A stretch of 63,645 nt of DNA, taken from G963666945 sp963666945 (GTDB lineage Bacteria; Bacteroidota; Bacteroidia; Bacteroidales; Marinifilaceae). Below, piece after piece: positions 48,801 to 57,300 of this stretch. The position numbers and the translations under genes are program-made. The notes beneath the pieces were generated by a model. The model was given only the letters and a program-made list of their open reading frames with translations. It was not told the origin of the DNA and searched no databases. How positions within the stretch are numbered: position 1 is the first letter of the stretch; each line of letters opens with the position of its first letter. The stretch covers positions 1-63,645 of the forward strand of contig CAXXRT010000008.1 of NCBI GenBank assembly GCA_963666945.2, given 5' to 3'.

Positions 48801-50775
48801 CGTTACTTAAAATATCACCTCCACTTACTGCGTCTATACTAGTTATATCTGTTACAGACAATGTTATTATTTCTGGTTTACCGCTTGTTGTCTCAACTAT
48901 TTTTTCGTTACCGTATGCCACACCAACCTCATTTACAGCATAGGCACGTACATAATACTTTGTTAATGGTTCAAGTCCAGTGACATAAGATTCAAACTCT
49001 CCTAATCCAGGTGAAGCAACTGTCTGTTCAGTCTTGCTTAATAGGTCTATTGTAGGGTTGGGATTAACACTCCAACATACCCCAACAGAAAGTATTTCTC
49101 TATCTCCATTATTAATTATATCACCCCCGGAAATAAAGGAACAACCATTTATTTCTGTTGGTTCCAAGGTTAATAATTCCGGTAAACCTGTCGTTATAAA
49201 ACTTGTTTCACTACTATAGCTTGTTCCTACTGCATTTTTGGCATATCCCTTCACATAATACAAAGTTCCCGGCGACAATCCCTCCATCTTACTCAGAAAT
49301 GTCCCTATATCTGTAGGGTTATTAGTTGTTGAAGGTACGTAATGATAATTGACACCATCTGTACTCCAGCACATCCCTGCTTCCGTTACAATAGAACCAC
49401 CATTGCTTAAAACAGTAACCTCTCCAACTGCAGAAGTATCGGTTATATCTGTAATTATTGGATTGGAAAGATTCAATACAGGTTCTGTTGGAGGCAAAGT
49501 TGTAAACTCTTCAAGATTTCCATACGATCTTCCGTATTTATTATCTGCATATGCACGAACATAATAAGTTGTTGAGCCCAATAAATAAGTCATATCACTT
49601 GGATATTCTCCCACTCCGGAACCATCATTAGTATATAAAGACAAGGGATCTTTCATAGGATCACCTTTATCACTCCAACATATTCCACGTCTTAATATTG
49701 GAGCACCCCCGTCACTCAAAATATCACCTCCACTAACTGCTGCTGTACTTGTTATGTCTGTTACTGGTAATGTTATTATTTTGGGTTTACCATGCAGACT
49801 AGTAAAAACTTTTTCATCTCCATAAGCTACACCTGCACAGTTAATAGCATAAGCACGGACATAGTAGGTTGTACTCGCAATTAAATTAGATAATGTATCA
49901 GGGTATTCGCCTAAATCAAAACCAGCCACAGAAAATGATTCCGTTTTAGAAGAAAGGCTAACATCCGGATTGGGATTAACATCCCAACATATACCCCTGA
50001 TAGTGATAGCAGAACCGCTATTACTAATAATATTACCACCACTAACGGTATTTAAATCGGTCAAAATACTTACATCCAAAGTTTCAATGACAGGAATACA
50101 ACTAATATCTTTCCACTCAGTTCCATTGTAAAATCGTATAGACTTAGAGACACTATTAATATAAAAAGCCCCTTCAAATAACTCAGTTGAAACAGGATCT
50201 TTATCCAACACAGGCAATTTACATGTTTTTATTTCCCCTGATTGGGTTGAAAAATCATCATTTAAAATATAGTCACTATTAGGCATATCAGCGATTCTCA
50301 CCCAATCGGTGCCATTAAAGACCATGGTAGATTTAAGATCCGCGGAATAATATATAGAACCTGAAGTTGCTGTTCCCGTAAGAGTGCTTTTAACAGGTAG
50401 AAAAGGAATACCTTCTTTGACAACAAAATAATCCTCAGGAGTATTAGTTGTTAAATCATTATCACATAAACTCCCCCATCTTTTACCATTAAAAAACAGA
50501 GGACATTTATCCGTTGTACTATAGATAAACATACCGGGACAAGGAGAATCAATAGAGTAAGGATCAATAGAAGGCATATGCGGAATACCATTAATTACAC
50601 GAAAAGATAATTCTGTGCTTTGGTAACCAAATGATGCAAATAGAGTGATTAATGCAAAAAACAGGGACAATATCAAAGCAAGACAATAGAGTTTTAATTG
50701 TCTTGAATAATTTATATTTATAATAGGGATTACTCCTATAATTTTTACTAATTGCTCAGTGTTATAAATTCTCAC
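37678..50775 (-). CDS. giant repeat protein A: Fn3-like stalk plus six FISUMP domains
   Basis: A 4365-residue exported protein. The N-terminus has a hydrophobic segment at about 29-49 (signal or anchor). Residues 77-225 hold three short repeats of the type (I/Y)Y---------FNG--W, each ending a small beta unit. From about 228 to 2630 there are 24 repeats of about 100 residues with a shared core (GG-I--DGG-PI--RGICWS, later TYYVRAYA-N--GT-YG), Fn3-like. Then come six FISUMP domains (KICP-F-VIH, CWLTQNLG, GWYWQFNR, GWRLPT--EW, GYYWSSN, PVRCIRD), each followed by one Fn3-like repeat except the last, which ends the protein. No T9SS tail, LPXTG or outer-membrane barrel is visible. Probably a surface filament or adhesin. 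Cysteines are conserved in FISUMP (CWLTQ, NDPCRL, VRCI). Confidence 0.9.
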   Translation of the reverse strand: MRIYNTEQLVKIIGVIPIININYSRQLKLYCLALILSLFFALITLFASFGYQSTELSFRVINGIPHMPSIDPYSIDSPCPGMFIYSTTDKCPLFFNGKRWGSLCDNDLTTNTPEDYFVVKEGIPFLPVKSTLTGTATSGSIYYSADLKSTMVFNGTDWVRIADMPNSDYILNDDFSTQSGEIKTCKLPVLDKDPVSTELFEGAFYINSVSKSIRFYNGTEWKDISCIPVIETLDVSILTDLNTVSGGNIISNSGSAITIRGICWDVNPNPDVSLSSKTESFSVAGFDLGEYPDTLSNLIASTTYYVRAYAINCAGVAYGDEKVFTSLHGKPKIITLPVTDITSTAAVSGGDILSDGGAPILRRGICWSDKGDPMKDPLSLYTNDGSGVGEYPSDMTYLLGSTTYYVRAYADNKYGRSYGNLEEFTTLPPTEPVLNLSNPIITDITDTSAVGEVTVLSNGGSIVTEAGMCWSTDGVNYHYVPSTTNNPTDIGTFLSKMEGLSPGTLYYVKGYAKNAVGTSYSSETSFITTGLPELLTLEPTEINGCSFISGGDIINNGDREILSVGVCWSVNPNPTIDLLSKTEQTVASPGLGEFESYVTGLEPLTKYYVRAYAVNEVGVAYGNEKIVETTSGKPEIITLSVTDITSIDAVSGGDILSNGGAPILKRGICWSDKGDPMDDPESLITNDGSGVGRYPSDIIGLLGSKKYYVRAYAENRYGRSYGNLEEFTTLPPTAPVLNLANPTITDITNTSANGEVTVLNNGGSVVTEAGMCWSTDGVNYNFVPSSTKNPTDVGKFFSKMEGLTYGTLYYVKGYATNAVGTSFTSETSFITTMLPELSTLKPTNVKGYSFSSGGDITNNGDADILSCGLCWSKTANPTTALETKTVQYMSAPGTGMFTSYIEDLEPNTKYYVRAYAVNHRGTAYGNLDSLTTAAFPTVTTEEVLSVTNISAEAGGEVVYDGRQPVTSRGICWGTIPNPSIYDNYKYLGSGTGKFNYKIEGLMGSTTYYVRAYAHNSVGTSYGESVSFKTAPPMLPELITGNAYNIGGTTAWCSGNITQGGGAEIISRGLVWSTDPEFDPEMVISSNKVTHENGGTGSFGCEMTGLTPNTTYYVRAFATNSVGTQYGDRKSFSTFTIPTVITSPVSQIENITSSGGGNIVSDGGAIVTKSGICWSTKENPTIYDRHTTCGVGIGSFIHEMDNLMGSTTYYVRAYAINYAGLAYGNQEKFTTSPPELATLTTTWVQNGETGTTAICGGSVSSNGGDTITTVGLCCSKVSGFNPETESEITTRQNGSGSFTSTLIGLQPGTTYYVRAYVETEVGKSYAGNEISFTTFDVPDVKTILPDVSTITSTDAICGGNILSNGGTAVTQSGLCWGIAPEPTISDSRVGSYTRLGSFTAKVDNLFGSTTYYVRAYAGNSVGIAYGNQITFTTLPPVLATLTTNTPIVNSESTAISGGNISSNGGALVTTRGIYWSTEVNFVPDPSSLNKTEQTGYYPDNYQSLLKDLVPNTVYYVKSYVVNKVGTAYGDQVSFRMPDLPKVSTNAAYSVKITSAWSGGDVTDDGGDNITARGLVWSTDPTFIPTLDTENKTVEGGSIGGFSSEMKYLKGSTTYYVRAYASNIAGTTFGNMVSFKTDPCTIATLTTRSPSDVTGSSVVSGGDISDDGGDPVTDFGVIWSTQKDFVPNMASDDKTTQSRLGIRSFSSNPINLSPGTTYYMRAYAINGEGVAFGNQVSFTTLDKPLLTTNVVYPSSTGRAATGGGTIVSDGGADIYNQGVCWSIAPNPTIGLHTKTSYDIVNGNVFTSNMTNLEPVTKYFVRAYATNNQGTSYGQEVEFTTLPALPTLSTNYVTILSPSSVSTGGEITDDGGAEITERGVVWCSSPSFNPDTVVENRTSDGTGTGNYRSDVTRMELSITYYIRAYATNSAGTAYGNQVKVTIFPTAPRLKTVQVTDTTGYSGLSGGIIIHDGGEDIIQKGLCWSTETNPVIIDNPNKTYDGIGTDNFTRKITGLQPNTLYYVRAYAVNKIGTAYGEEMTILTHALPTLTATTPATDIIATTGVSGGNITDDGRTPIISRGICWSRYSNPTIGLATKIIEEDNPGTGIFTMRMTGLTPETKYYVRAFATNSVGTNYGSQVYFTTNPIMLPTLSTKPVTEIKSREALSGGDIIDDGGVPVIVRGICWDTLPEPTVDLVSKTNDASGGVGEYSNALAGLIPHTKYYVRAFATNSLGTAYGEEFSFTTECVVPELSIVKLSDVTMESAKASATITFDGGAPVTECGIYWNTADTIAVPAVNTIPDADNDKNITGLIENLVPATKYYVWAYATNRIGKAYSLTPVEFTTPTIPTLTTNTPIQVTDTSAVCGGNITDEGGIPVTTKGVCWSLDKTPDLTKDFVEHEIGGPGNYSCLIDSLIPGTKYYIRSFATNAMGTGYGNLDSLTTLNVPTLTTTIATEITNNSAFSGGEITDEGGVPVIARGVCWSTTNIPTVDSTKTVDGTGIGEFTSNMTNLYRVTKYYFRAYATNSVGTGYGQLDSLVTLPELPVVSNVTMGNMVDGSADGTAEVIDDGGVEVTERGLCLSTKGEPTVFDQIIPVGSGIGEFTGSMNGLVEGPTYYIRAYATNSGGTAYSEEILSFKICPSEFDVIHTGGLNGAPETKTVTYHSVSTKISGQPMCWLTQNLGSDREALSADDASTESAGWYWQFNRKQGYKHDGTTRTPNLNYVSWISGISESCAWYAQTDPCRLLLGSGWRLPTSAEWAAADGAPQNWNSAGDTYSSVLKLHAAGYLYYSNGTLKSRGSIGYYWSSNNYGYDYGYYYNSNGSAITYTSKAYALPVRCIRDTIVVTVPSVSNVEIPASKMTSTTAECTAIIATDGGADITARGYCWSTKATPTLDDNVVPNGTGVGTFISTLDNLEEGPTYYVRAYATNKKGTAYSPEVTSFKICPTAFKVIHTAGLNGAPETKTVTYHSASTFISGQARCWLTQNLGADSIANSLSDARTEAAGWYWQFNRSQGYKHDGTTRIPNLAYDPWKSSISESCAWYAQNDPCRLLLGSGWRLPTRAEWEAADAPPQNWGSQSDTYNSVLKLHAAGYLNYSNGALYGGGTTGFYWSSNNYSYDYGYYYNTDGSAITYKSKAYGFPIRCIRDTIEVLLPTVSNVELPTDGMTTTSATGTATIATDGGAEVTARGLVWNTTGNPTTGDNVVANGTGTGEFTTLLSGMEEGPTYYVRAYATNKKGTAYSPESTTFKICPTEFKVIHTAGLNGAPESKTVTYHSISSSITGEARCWLTQNLGADRQATAKNDDTEASAGWYWQFNRSQGYKHDGTTRTPNLAYDPWKSSISESCAWYAQNDPCRLLLGSGWRLPTLTEWKAADDPPQNWGSQDDTYNSVLQLHSAGYLNYNNGSLLGRGTTGYYWSSNNYSYDYGYYYNTNGSAITTISKAYGFPVRCIRDKVEYLLPTVSNVEIPTTGMTTTTATGTATIATDGGAEVTARGLCWNTKGNPTIENDNIINGSGTGEFISIINNLIEGPTYYVRAFATNKVGTAYSPQVTTFKVCPTAFDVIHTAGLNGAPETKTVTYHSISTSITGEARCWLTQNLGADRQALSSSDNTESSAGWYWQFNRSQGYKHDGATRTPNLAYDPWKSSISESSTWYAQNDPCRLLLGSGWRLPTLTEWKAADAPPQNWGSQADTYNSVLKLHSAGYLYYSNGNITGRGTTGYYWSSNNYGYDYGYYYNTNGSAMTTISKAYAFPVRCIRDTIVVVLPTVSDVDIPTETITTSTAVGSSTVATNGGAIITERGLCWNTTGKPTITDNKIIVGDGTGTFSATLQSLKEGPTYYVRAYATNKKGTAYSSNVTTFKICPTEFEVIHTAGLNGAPETKTVTYHSISTDVTGEARCWLTQNLGADRQALSANDNTESSAGWYWQFNRRQGYKHDGTTRTPNLAYVNWSSSISESSAWNPVNDPCRLLLSSGWRLPTLTEWNAADAPPQNWGSQADTYSSVLKLHSAGYLYYSNGNLTGRGTTGYYWSSNNYSYDYGYYYNTNGSAITYISKAYAIPVRCIRDAVELLKPSVSNASIPTTSMTATTAKCTATVTPDGGAEVTTRGFCWNTTGTPTVSDNIIPVGTGTGVITGTMTGLTEGPTYYVRAYATNSAGTTYSPEVSSFKICPTTFSVAHTAGVNGAAETKTVTYHSITSTISGAAKCWLTQNLGADRQATSTTDASEAAAGWYWQFNRSQGYKHDGSIRTPQTGWVTSLSENCAWYSTNDPCRLLLGNGWRLPTSAEWVKADDPPQYWTSAAHTYASVLKLHAAGYLHYSAGALSGRGTEGRYWSSNNYSYDYGYYYNSNGSPVTYISKRYGFSVRCIKD
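47970..49800 (-). repeat. three-repeat higher-order duplication in the stalk of giant gene A
   Basis: Stalk repeats 2-4 and 5-7 form two copies of a three-unit block. Repeat 2 resembles 5 (GICWSDKGDPM in both), 3 resembles 6 (GMCWSTDGVNY), and 4 resembles 7 (LPEL-TL-PT). DNA anchors (GAACCACCATT at 48485 and 49394; ATCACCTTTATCACTCC at 48751 and 49660) are both 909 bp apart. Confidence 0.8.
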
Positions 50776-51339
50776 TATATACTATTCCTTTCTCATGTTT
50801 TTATATAACCACAATTCATTAAAAACACATTTACATCATTCACATATCAATTTTCTATAACAGATATAAAACTTAAGTTTTAGTTATAAATCATAATTTT
50901 ATTTAACTTTTATACTCCTATGTTTTATATATATCAAGCACAAAGAATATACTATTGCGGAGTTATTTATATCCAAAACAAAGATTTCTACAATACTCTC
51001 GTATCATTAAAAACAACCATAAACCATAATTTTCTATACATTCATCAAACAAATGAATTTATCTGCCAAAATAACACTATTTAATATTATTTTCAAGTTT
51101 CATGATTAAAATCCCTATCAGTTACTACTAAAATATTTGAATTTTTTATTATTACTTCAACAAACTATTTAATTCGATATTAATTAAAGTAATCCGCAAT
51201 TACTTTTTGTGCTGATCACATTACACTTAAAGTGAATTTTTATATTAATATGTTTTTGCTGAGCTTTTAGACTGAATGAAGTCAGTAAAAAGACCAAAAT
51301 AAGTATGTAATTTTTATATTTTCTCATTTTATTTTCAAA
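50776..51339. other. 564-bp region between the giant genes
   Basis: AT-rich spacer between the end of gene B and the start of gene A on the minus strand. It contains the TlpA-gene remnant at 51180-51327 and should contain the promoter of gene A in 50776-51180. I found no convincing -7 box, hairpin or other open frame there. Confidence 0.6.
51180..51327 (-). pseudogene. internally deleted remnant of the TlpA-like gene
   Basis: On the minus strand the first codons read MRKYKNYILILVFLLTSFSL then KAQQK, nearly identical to the signal peptide of the intact gene at 36215-37657. The last 40 or so bases, in another frame, read DQ..., VIADYFN and stop, matching the intact end DQLQKAIMDYFN. About 1.3 kb of middle is missing. 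As it stands the open frame stops after 47 codons. The DNA around both ends resembles that around the intact gene, including TTTTTGCTGAGCTTTTAGAC. It shows that [giant gene + tlpA] was once duplicated in tandem. Confidence 0.85.
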
Positions 51340-54300
51340 TTAATCTTTAACACACCTCACAGGTAGGGCTCGTGACTTTTGATGGTCTGTAATTACACTT
51401 GAGTTTAAATAATAATAGTATCCCTCGTCATAATCATATTGATTACTACTCCAATAATAACCATATCCTCCTCTGGATTCTAAAGATCCATTACTATAAT
51501 TTAAGTCACCTGCATAATGAAGCTTTAACACTGAATTATATGAATCTGATGCACTAACCCAATTCTCAGATAAAGCTAATGCCTCCCATTCTGTTTTGGT
51601 TGGCAAACGCCAGCCTGAACCTAGAAGTAAACTACATGGATCGTTTGACGATGCCCAGTTTGCAGATTCATATATACTACTTACCCAACTTGTTGACGGA
51701 GTACGGATACTTCCATCAAGTTTATATCCCTGGCTGCGGTTAAACTGCCAGTACCAGCCAGATGCTGCCTCACTATTATCTGTAAGTGATGTGGCCTGAC
51801 TATCTGAGCCAAGGTTCTGAGTCAACCAACAACGTAATTCTCCCGTTTTTCCACCTTTAACTGAACTATATGTAACTGTCTTACTTGCGGGTGCCCCGTT
51901 TACTCCTGCTGTATGGATTACATCGAAAGCGGTAGGACATATCTTTATCTCAAAGCTGATCACATCCTTACTGTATGCTGTTCCCTTCTCATTTATTGCA
52001 TAGGCTCGTACATAATAAGTAGCTTCCGTTAAATTCTCAAAAACTTTATCTATTTTTCCTATTCCAGAACCCATTATTATCTTATTATCATTTACGGTAG
52101 GATTTCCACTGGTATTCCAACAAAATCCTCTCTCTGTTACTTCTGATCCACCATCAATAACTACCGTTGCACTTAAAGCTGCCGAGTTATCTGTTATTGT
52201 TTCCTCTGGTACTTCCACATTACTTAATACTGGTAAGGTAACCTCTTTTTTATTAAGAACACACCTCACAGGTAGGGCTCGTGACTTTTGATGGTCTGTA
52301 ATAACACTAGAGTTTAAATAATAATAGTATCCCTCGTCATAATCATATTGATTGCTACTCCAATAATAACCATATCCTCCTCTGGATTCTAAAGATCCAT
52401 TACTATAATTTAAGTCACCTGCATAATGAAGCTTTAACACTGAATTATATGAATCTGATGCACTAACCCAATTCTCAGATAAAGCTAATGCCTCCCATTC
52501 TGTTTTGGTTGGCAAACGCCAGCCTGAACCTAGAAGTAAACTACATGGATCGTTTGACGATGCCCAGTTTGCAGATTCATATATACTACTTACCCAACTT
52601 GTTGACGGAGTACGGATACTTCCATCAAGTTTATATCCCTGGCTGCGGTTAAACTGCCAGTACCAGCCCGATGCTGCCTCACTATTATCTGTAAGTAATT
52701 TGGCCTGACGATCTGAGCCAAGGTTCTGAGTCAACCAACAACGTAATTCTCCCGTTTTTCCACCTTTAACTGAACTATATGTAACTGTCTTACTTGCGGG
52801 TGCCCCGTTTACTCCTGCTGTATGGATTACATCAAAAGCGGTAGGACATATCTTTATCTCAAAGCTGATCACATCCTTACTGTATGCCGTTCCCTTCTCA
52901 TTTATTGCATAGGCTCGTAAATAATAGGTAGCTTCAATTAAATCTTTAAAAACTGTAGCTATTTTTCCTGTTCCGGATCCCATTACTATCTTATTATTAC
53001 TAACTGTAGGATTACCTGTAGTATTCCAACAAAATCCTCGCTCTGTTATATCTGATCCTCCATCTATAGCTACCGTTGCACTTAAAGAGGCTGAATTATC
53101 TGTTATTGTTTCCTCTGGTACTTCCACATTACTTAATACTGGTAAACTGACCTCTTTTTTATTAAGGACACACCTGACTGGTAAAGCTCGTGACTTATTA
53201 TAGTCAGCAATTACACTTCCATTAATATAATAATAGTATCCCTCGTCATAATCATATTGATTGCTACTCCAATAATAACCATATCCTCCTCTGGATTCTA
53301 AAGATCCATTACTATAATTTAAGTCACCTGCATAATGAAGCTTTAACACTGAATTATATGAATCTGATGCACTAACCCAATTCTCAGATAAAGCTAATGC
53401 CTCCCATTCTGTTTTGGTTGGCAAACGCCAGCCTGAGCCTAGAAGTAAACTACATGGATCGTTTGACGATGCCCAGTTTGCAGATTCATATATACTACTT
53501 ACCCAACTTGTTGACGGAGTACGGATACTTCCATCAAGTTTATATCCCTGGCTGCGGTTAAACTGCCAGTACCAGCCCGATGCTGCCTCACTATTATCTG
53601 TAAGTAATGTGGCCTGACGATCTGAGCCAAGGTTCTGAGTCAACCAACAACGTAATTCTCCCGTTTTTCCACCTTTAACTGAACTATATGTCACTGTCTT
53701 ACTTGCGGGTGCCCCATTTACTCCTGCTGTATGGATTACTTCAAAAGCGGTTGGACATATCTTTATCTCAAAGCTGCTTACATCCTTACTATATCCTGTT
53801 CCCTTTTCATTTATTGCATAGGCTCGTAAATAATAGGTGGATTCCTTTAAACCTTCAAAAACTGTAGCTATTTTTCCCGTTCCCGAACCCATCACTATCT
53901 TATTATCACTCACTGTAGGATTACCGGTAGTATTCCAACAAAATCCTCGCTCTGTTACTGCTGACCCACCATCTATAGCTACCGTTGCACTTAAAGAGGC
54001 TGAATTATCTTTTATTGTTTCCTCAGGGATTTCCACATTACTTAATACTGGCAAACTGACCTCTTTTTTATTAAGGACACACCTCACAGGTAGCGCTCGT
54101 GACTTATTATAGTCAGCAATTACACTTCCATTAATATAATAATAGTATCCCTCGTCATTATCATATTGATTACTACTCCAATAATAGCCATAGATACCTC
54201 TAGACTCTAAACTTCCATTATTATAATTTAAATCTCCTGCATAATGAAGATTTAACACTGAATTATATGAATCTGATGCACTAACCCAATTCTTAGATAA

Positions 54301-57300
54301 AACTAAGGCCTCCCATTCTGTTTTGGTTGGCAAACGCCATCCTGAGCCTAGAAGTAAACTACATGGATCGTTTGACGACAACCAATCAGCATTTTCATAT
54401 ATACTATTTATCCAAGTAGTTAAAGGGGTGCGAGTACTTCCATCATACTTATATCCCTGACTACGGTTAAACTGCCAGTACCAGCCCGATGCTGCCTCAC
54501 TATTATCTGTAAGTAATGTGGCCTGACGATCTGAGCCAAGGTTCTGAGTCAACCAACAACGTAATTCTCCCGTTTTTCCACCTTTAACTGAACTATATGT
54601 AACTGTCTTATTTACGGGTGCCCCGTTTACTCCTGCTGTATGGATTACTTCAAAAGCGGTAGGACATATCTTTATCTCAAAGCTGCTTACATCCTTACTA
54701 TATCCTGTTCCCTTTTCATTTATTGCATAAGCGCGTACATAGTAGGTGGCTTCAATTAAATCCTTAAAAACTGCAGCTATTTTTCCTGTTCCTGACCCCA
54801 TCACTATTTTAGTGTCCAGTACTGTAGGATTACCACTAGTATTCCAGCAAAATCCTCGCTCTGTTATATCTGATCCTCCATCTATAGCTACCGTTGCACT
54901 TAAATCGGCAGAATTATCTGTTATTTTTTCCTCTGGAATTTCTACATTACTCAATACTGGTAAGGTAATCTCTATTGTATCTAGAACACATCTGACAGGT
55001 AATGCGCGTGACTTATAATAGTCATAAATTTTACTTCCGTTTATATAATAATAGTATCCCTCATCATTATCTAACTGATTACTACTCCAATAACCACCAT
55101 AACTACCTCTGGACTCTAAAGATCCATTACTATAATTTAAGTCACCTGCATAATGAAGCTTTAACACTGAATTATATGAATCAGATGCACTAACCCAATT
55201 TTCAGATAAAGCTAATGCCTCCCATTCTGTTTTGGTTGGCAAACGCCAGCCTGAACCAAGAAGTAAACTACATGGATCGTGTGACGATGCCCAGTTTGTA
55301 TTTTCACTTATACTACTTAACCAACTTGTTGAAGGTATCCGGATACTTCCATCAAGTTTATATCCCTGACTACGGTTAAACTGCCAGTACCAGCCCGATG
55401 CTGCCTCACTATTATCTGTAAGTGATGTGGCCTGACGATCTGAGCCAAGGTTCTGAGTCAACCAACAACGTAATTCTCCCGTTTTTCCGCCTTTAACTGA
55501 ACTATATGTAACTGTCTTATTTACGGGTGCCCCGTTTACTCCTGCTGTATGGATTACTTCAAAAGCGGTAGGACATATCTTTATCTCAAAGCTGCTTACA
55601 TCCTTACTGTATGCCGTTCCCTTCTCATTTATTGCATAGGCTCGTAAATAATATGTGGATTCCTTTAAATCCTTAAAAACTGCAGCTATTTTTCCTGTTC
55701 CTGACCCCATAACTATTTTAGTGTCCAGTACTGTAGGATTACCACTGGTATTCCAGCAAAATCCTCGCTCTATTACTGCTGATCCACCATCAACAACGAT
55801 AGTTGCACTTAAATATGCTGAACTATCTGTTATTGTTTCCTCAGGGATTTCCACATTACTTAATACTGGTAAGGTAATCTCTATTGTATCTAGAACACAT
55901 CTGACAGGTAATGCGCGTGACTTATAATAGTCATAAATTTTACTTCCGTTTATAGAGTAATAATATCCCTCATCATTATCTCGTTCAGTACTACTCGAAT
56001 AATAACCGCGGCTCCCCCCATATTCTAAAGCTCCGGAACTATAGTTTAAGTCACCCGCATAATGAAGCTTTAACACTGAATTATATGAATCAGATGCACT
56101 AACCCAATTTTCAGATAAAGCTACTGCTTCCCATTCTGTTTTGGTTGGCAAACGCCAGCCTGAACCAAGAAGTAAACTACACGGATCGTTTGACGATGCC
56201 CAGTTTGTATTTTCACTTATACTACTTAACCAACTTGTTGAAGGTGTCCGGATACTTCCATCAAGTTTATATCCCTGACTTCGGTTAAACTGCCAGTACC
56301 AGCCCGATGCTGCCTCACTATTATCTGTAAGTGATGTGGCCTGACGATCTGAGCCAAGGTTCTGAGTCAACCAACAACGTAATTCTCCCGTTTTTCCGCC
56401 TTTAACTGAATTATATATAACTTTCTTACTTACTGGTGCCCCGTTTACTCCTGCTGTATGGATTACCTCAAATGCGGTTGGACATATCTTTATCTCAAAA
56501 GTGGAAACATCCTTGCTATATGCTGTGCCCTTCTCATTTATTGCATAAGCTCGCACATAATAAGTGAATTCCTTTAAATCCTCAAAAACTGTAGATATTT
56601 TTCCCGTTCCCGAACCCATCACTATTTTAGTGTCCAGTACCGTAGGATTACCGGTAGTATTCCAGCAAAATCCTCGCTCTGTTACTGCTGATCCTCCATC
56701 TATAGCTACCGTTGCACTTATATATGCAGAACTATCTGTTATTGTTTCCTCTGGAATTTCTACATTACTTAATACTGGTAAGGTAATCTCTATTGTATCT
56801 CGAACGCACCTGACAGGTAATGCATATCTCTTATAAAAGTCATCAATTCCACTTCCGTTTGTATAATAATAGTATCCCTCATCATTATCTCGTTCAGTGC
56901 TACTCCAATAATAACCGCGGCTCCCCCCGTATTCTAAAGCTCCGGAACTATAGTTTAAGTCACCTGCATAATGAAGCTTTAACACTGAATTATAGGAATC
57001 AGAGGCACTACCCCAGTTTTCTGATAAATCTACTTCCTCCCATTCTGTTTTGGTAGGTAGGCGCCAACCTGTACCAAGGAGTAAGCTACATGGATCATTT
57101 GAAGATTCCCAGTTTGTATATTCACTTATACTACTTTCCCATCCGACTGAAGGAATTCTTGTACTTCCTTCGTACTTATATCCCTGACTACGGTTAAACT
57201 GCCAGTACCAACCTGCTGATTCCTCACTAGCATCTGTTATAGATGTAGCCTGACGATCTGAACCAAGGTTCTGGGTCAACCAACAACGTAATTCCCCGGT

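Noticed and set aside
51596..53617. Three nearly identical + strand open frames of 67 codons
   Set aside because: They are antisense shadows of the 909-bp coding repeats in gene B; their identity follows from the repeat itself and they have no start context.
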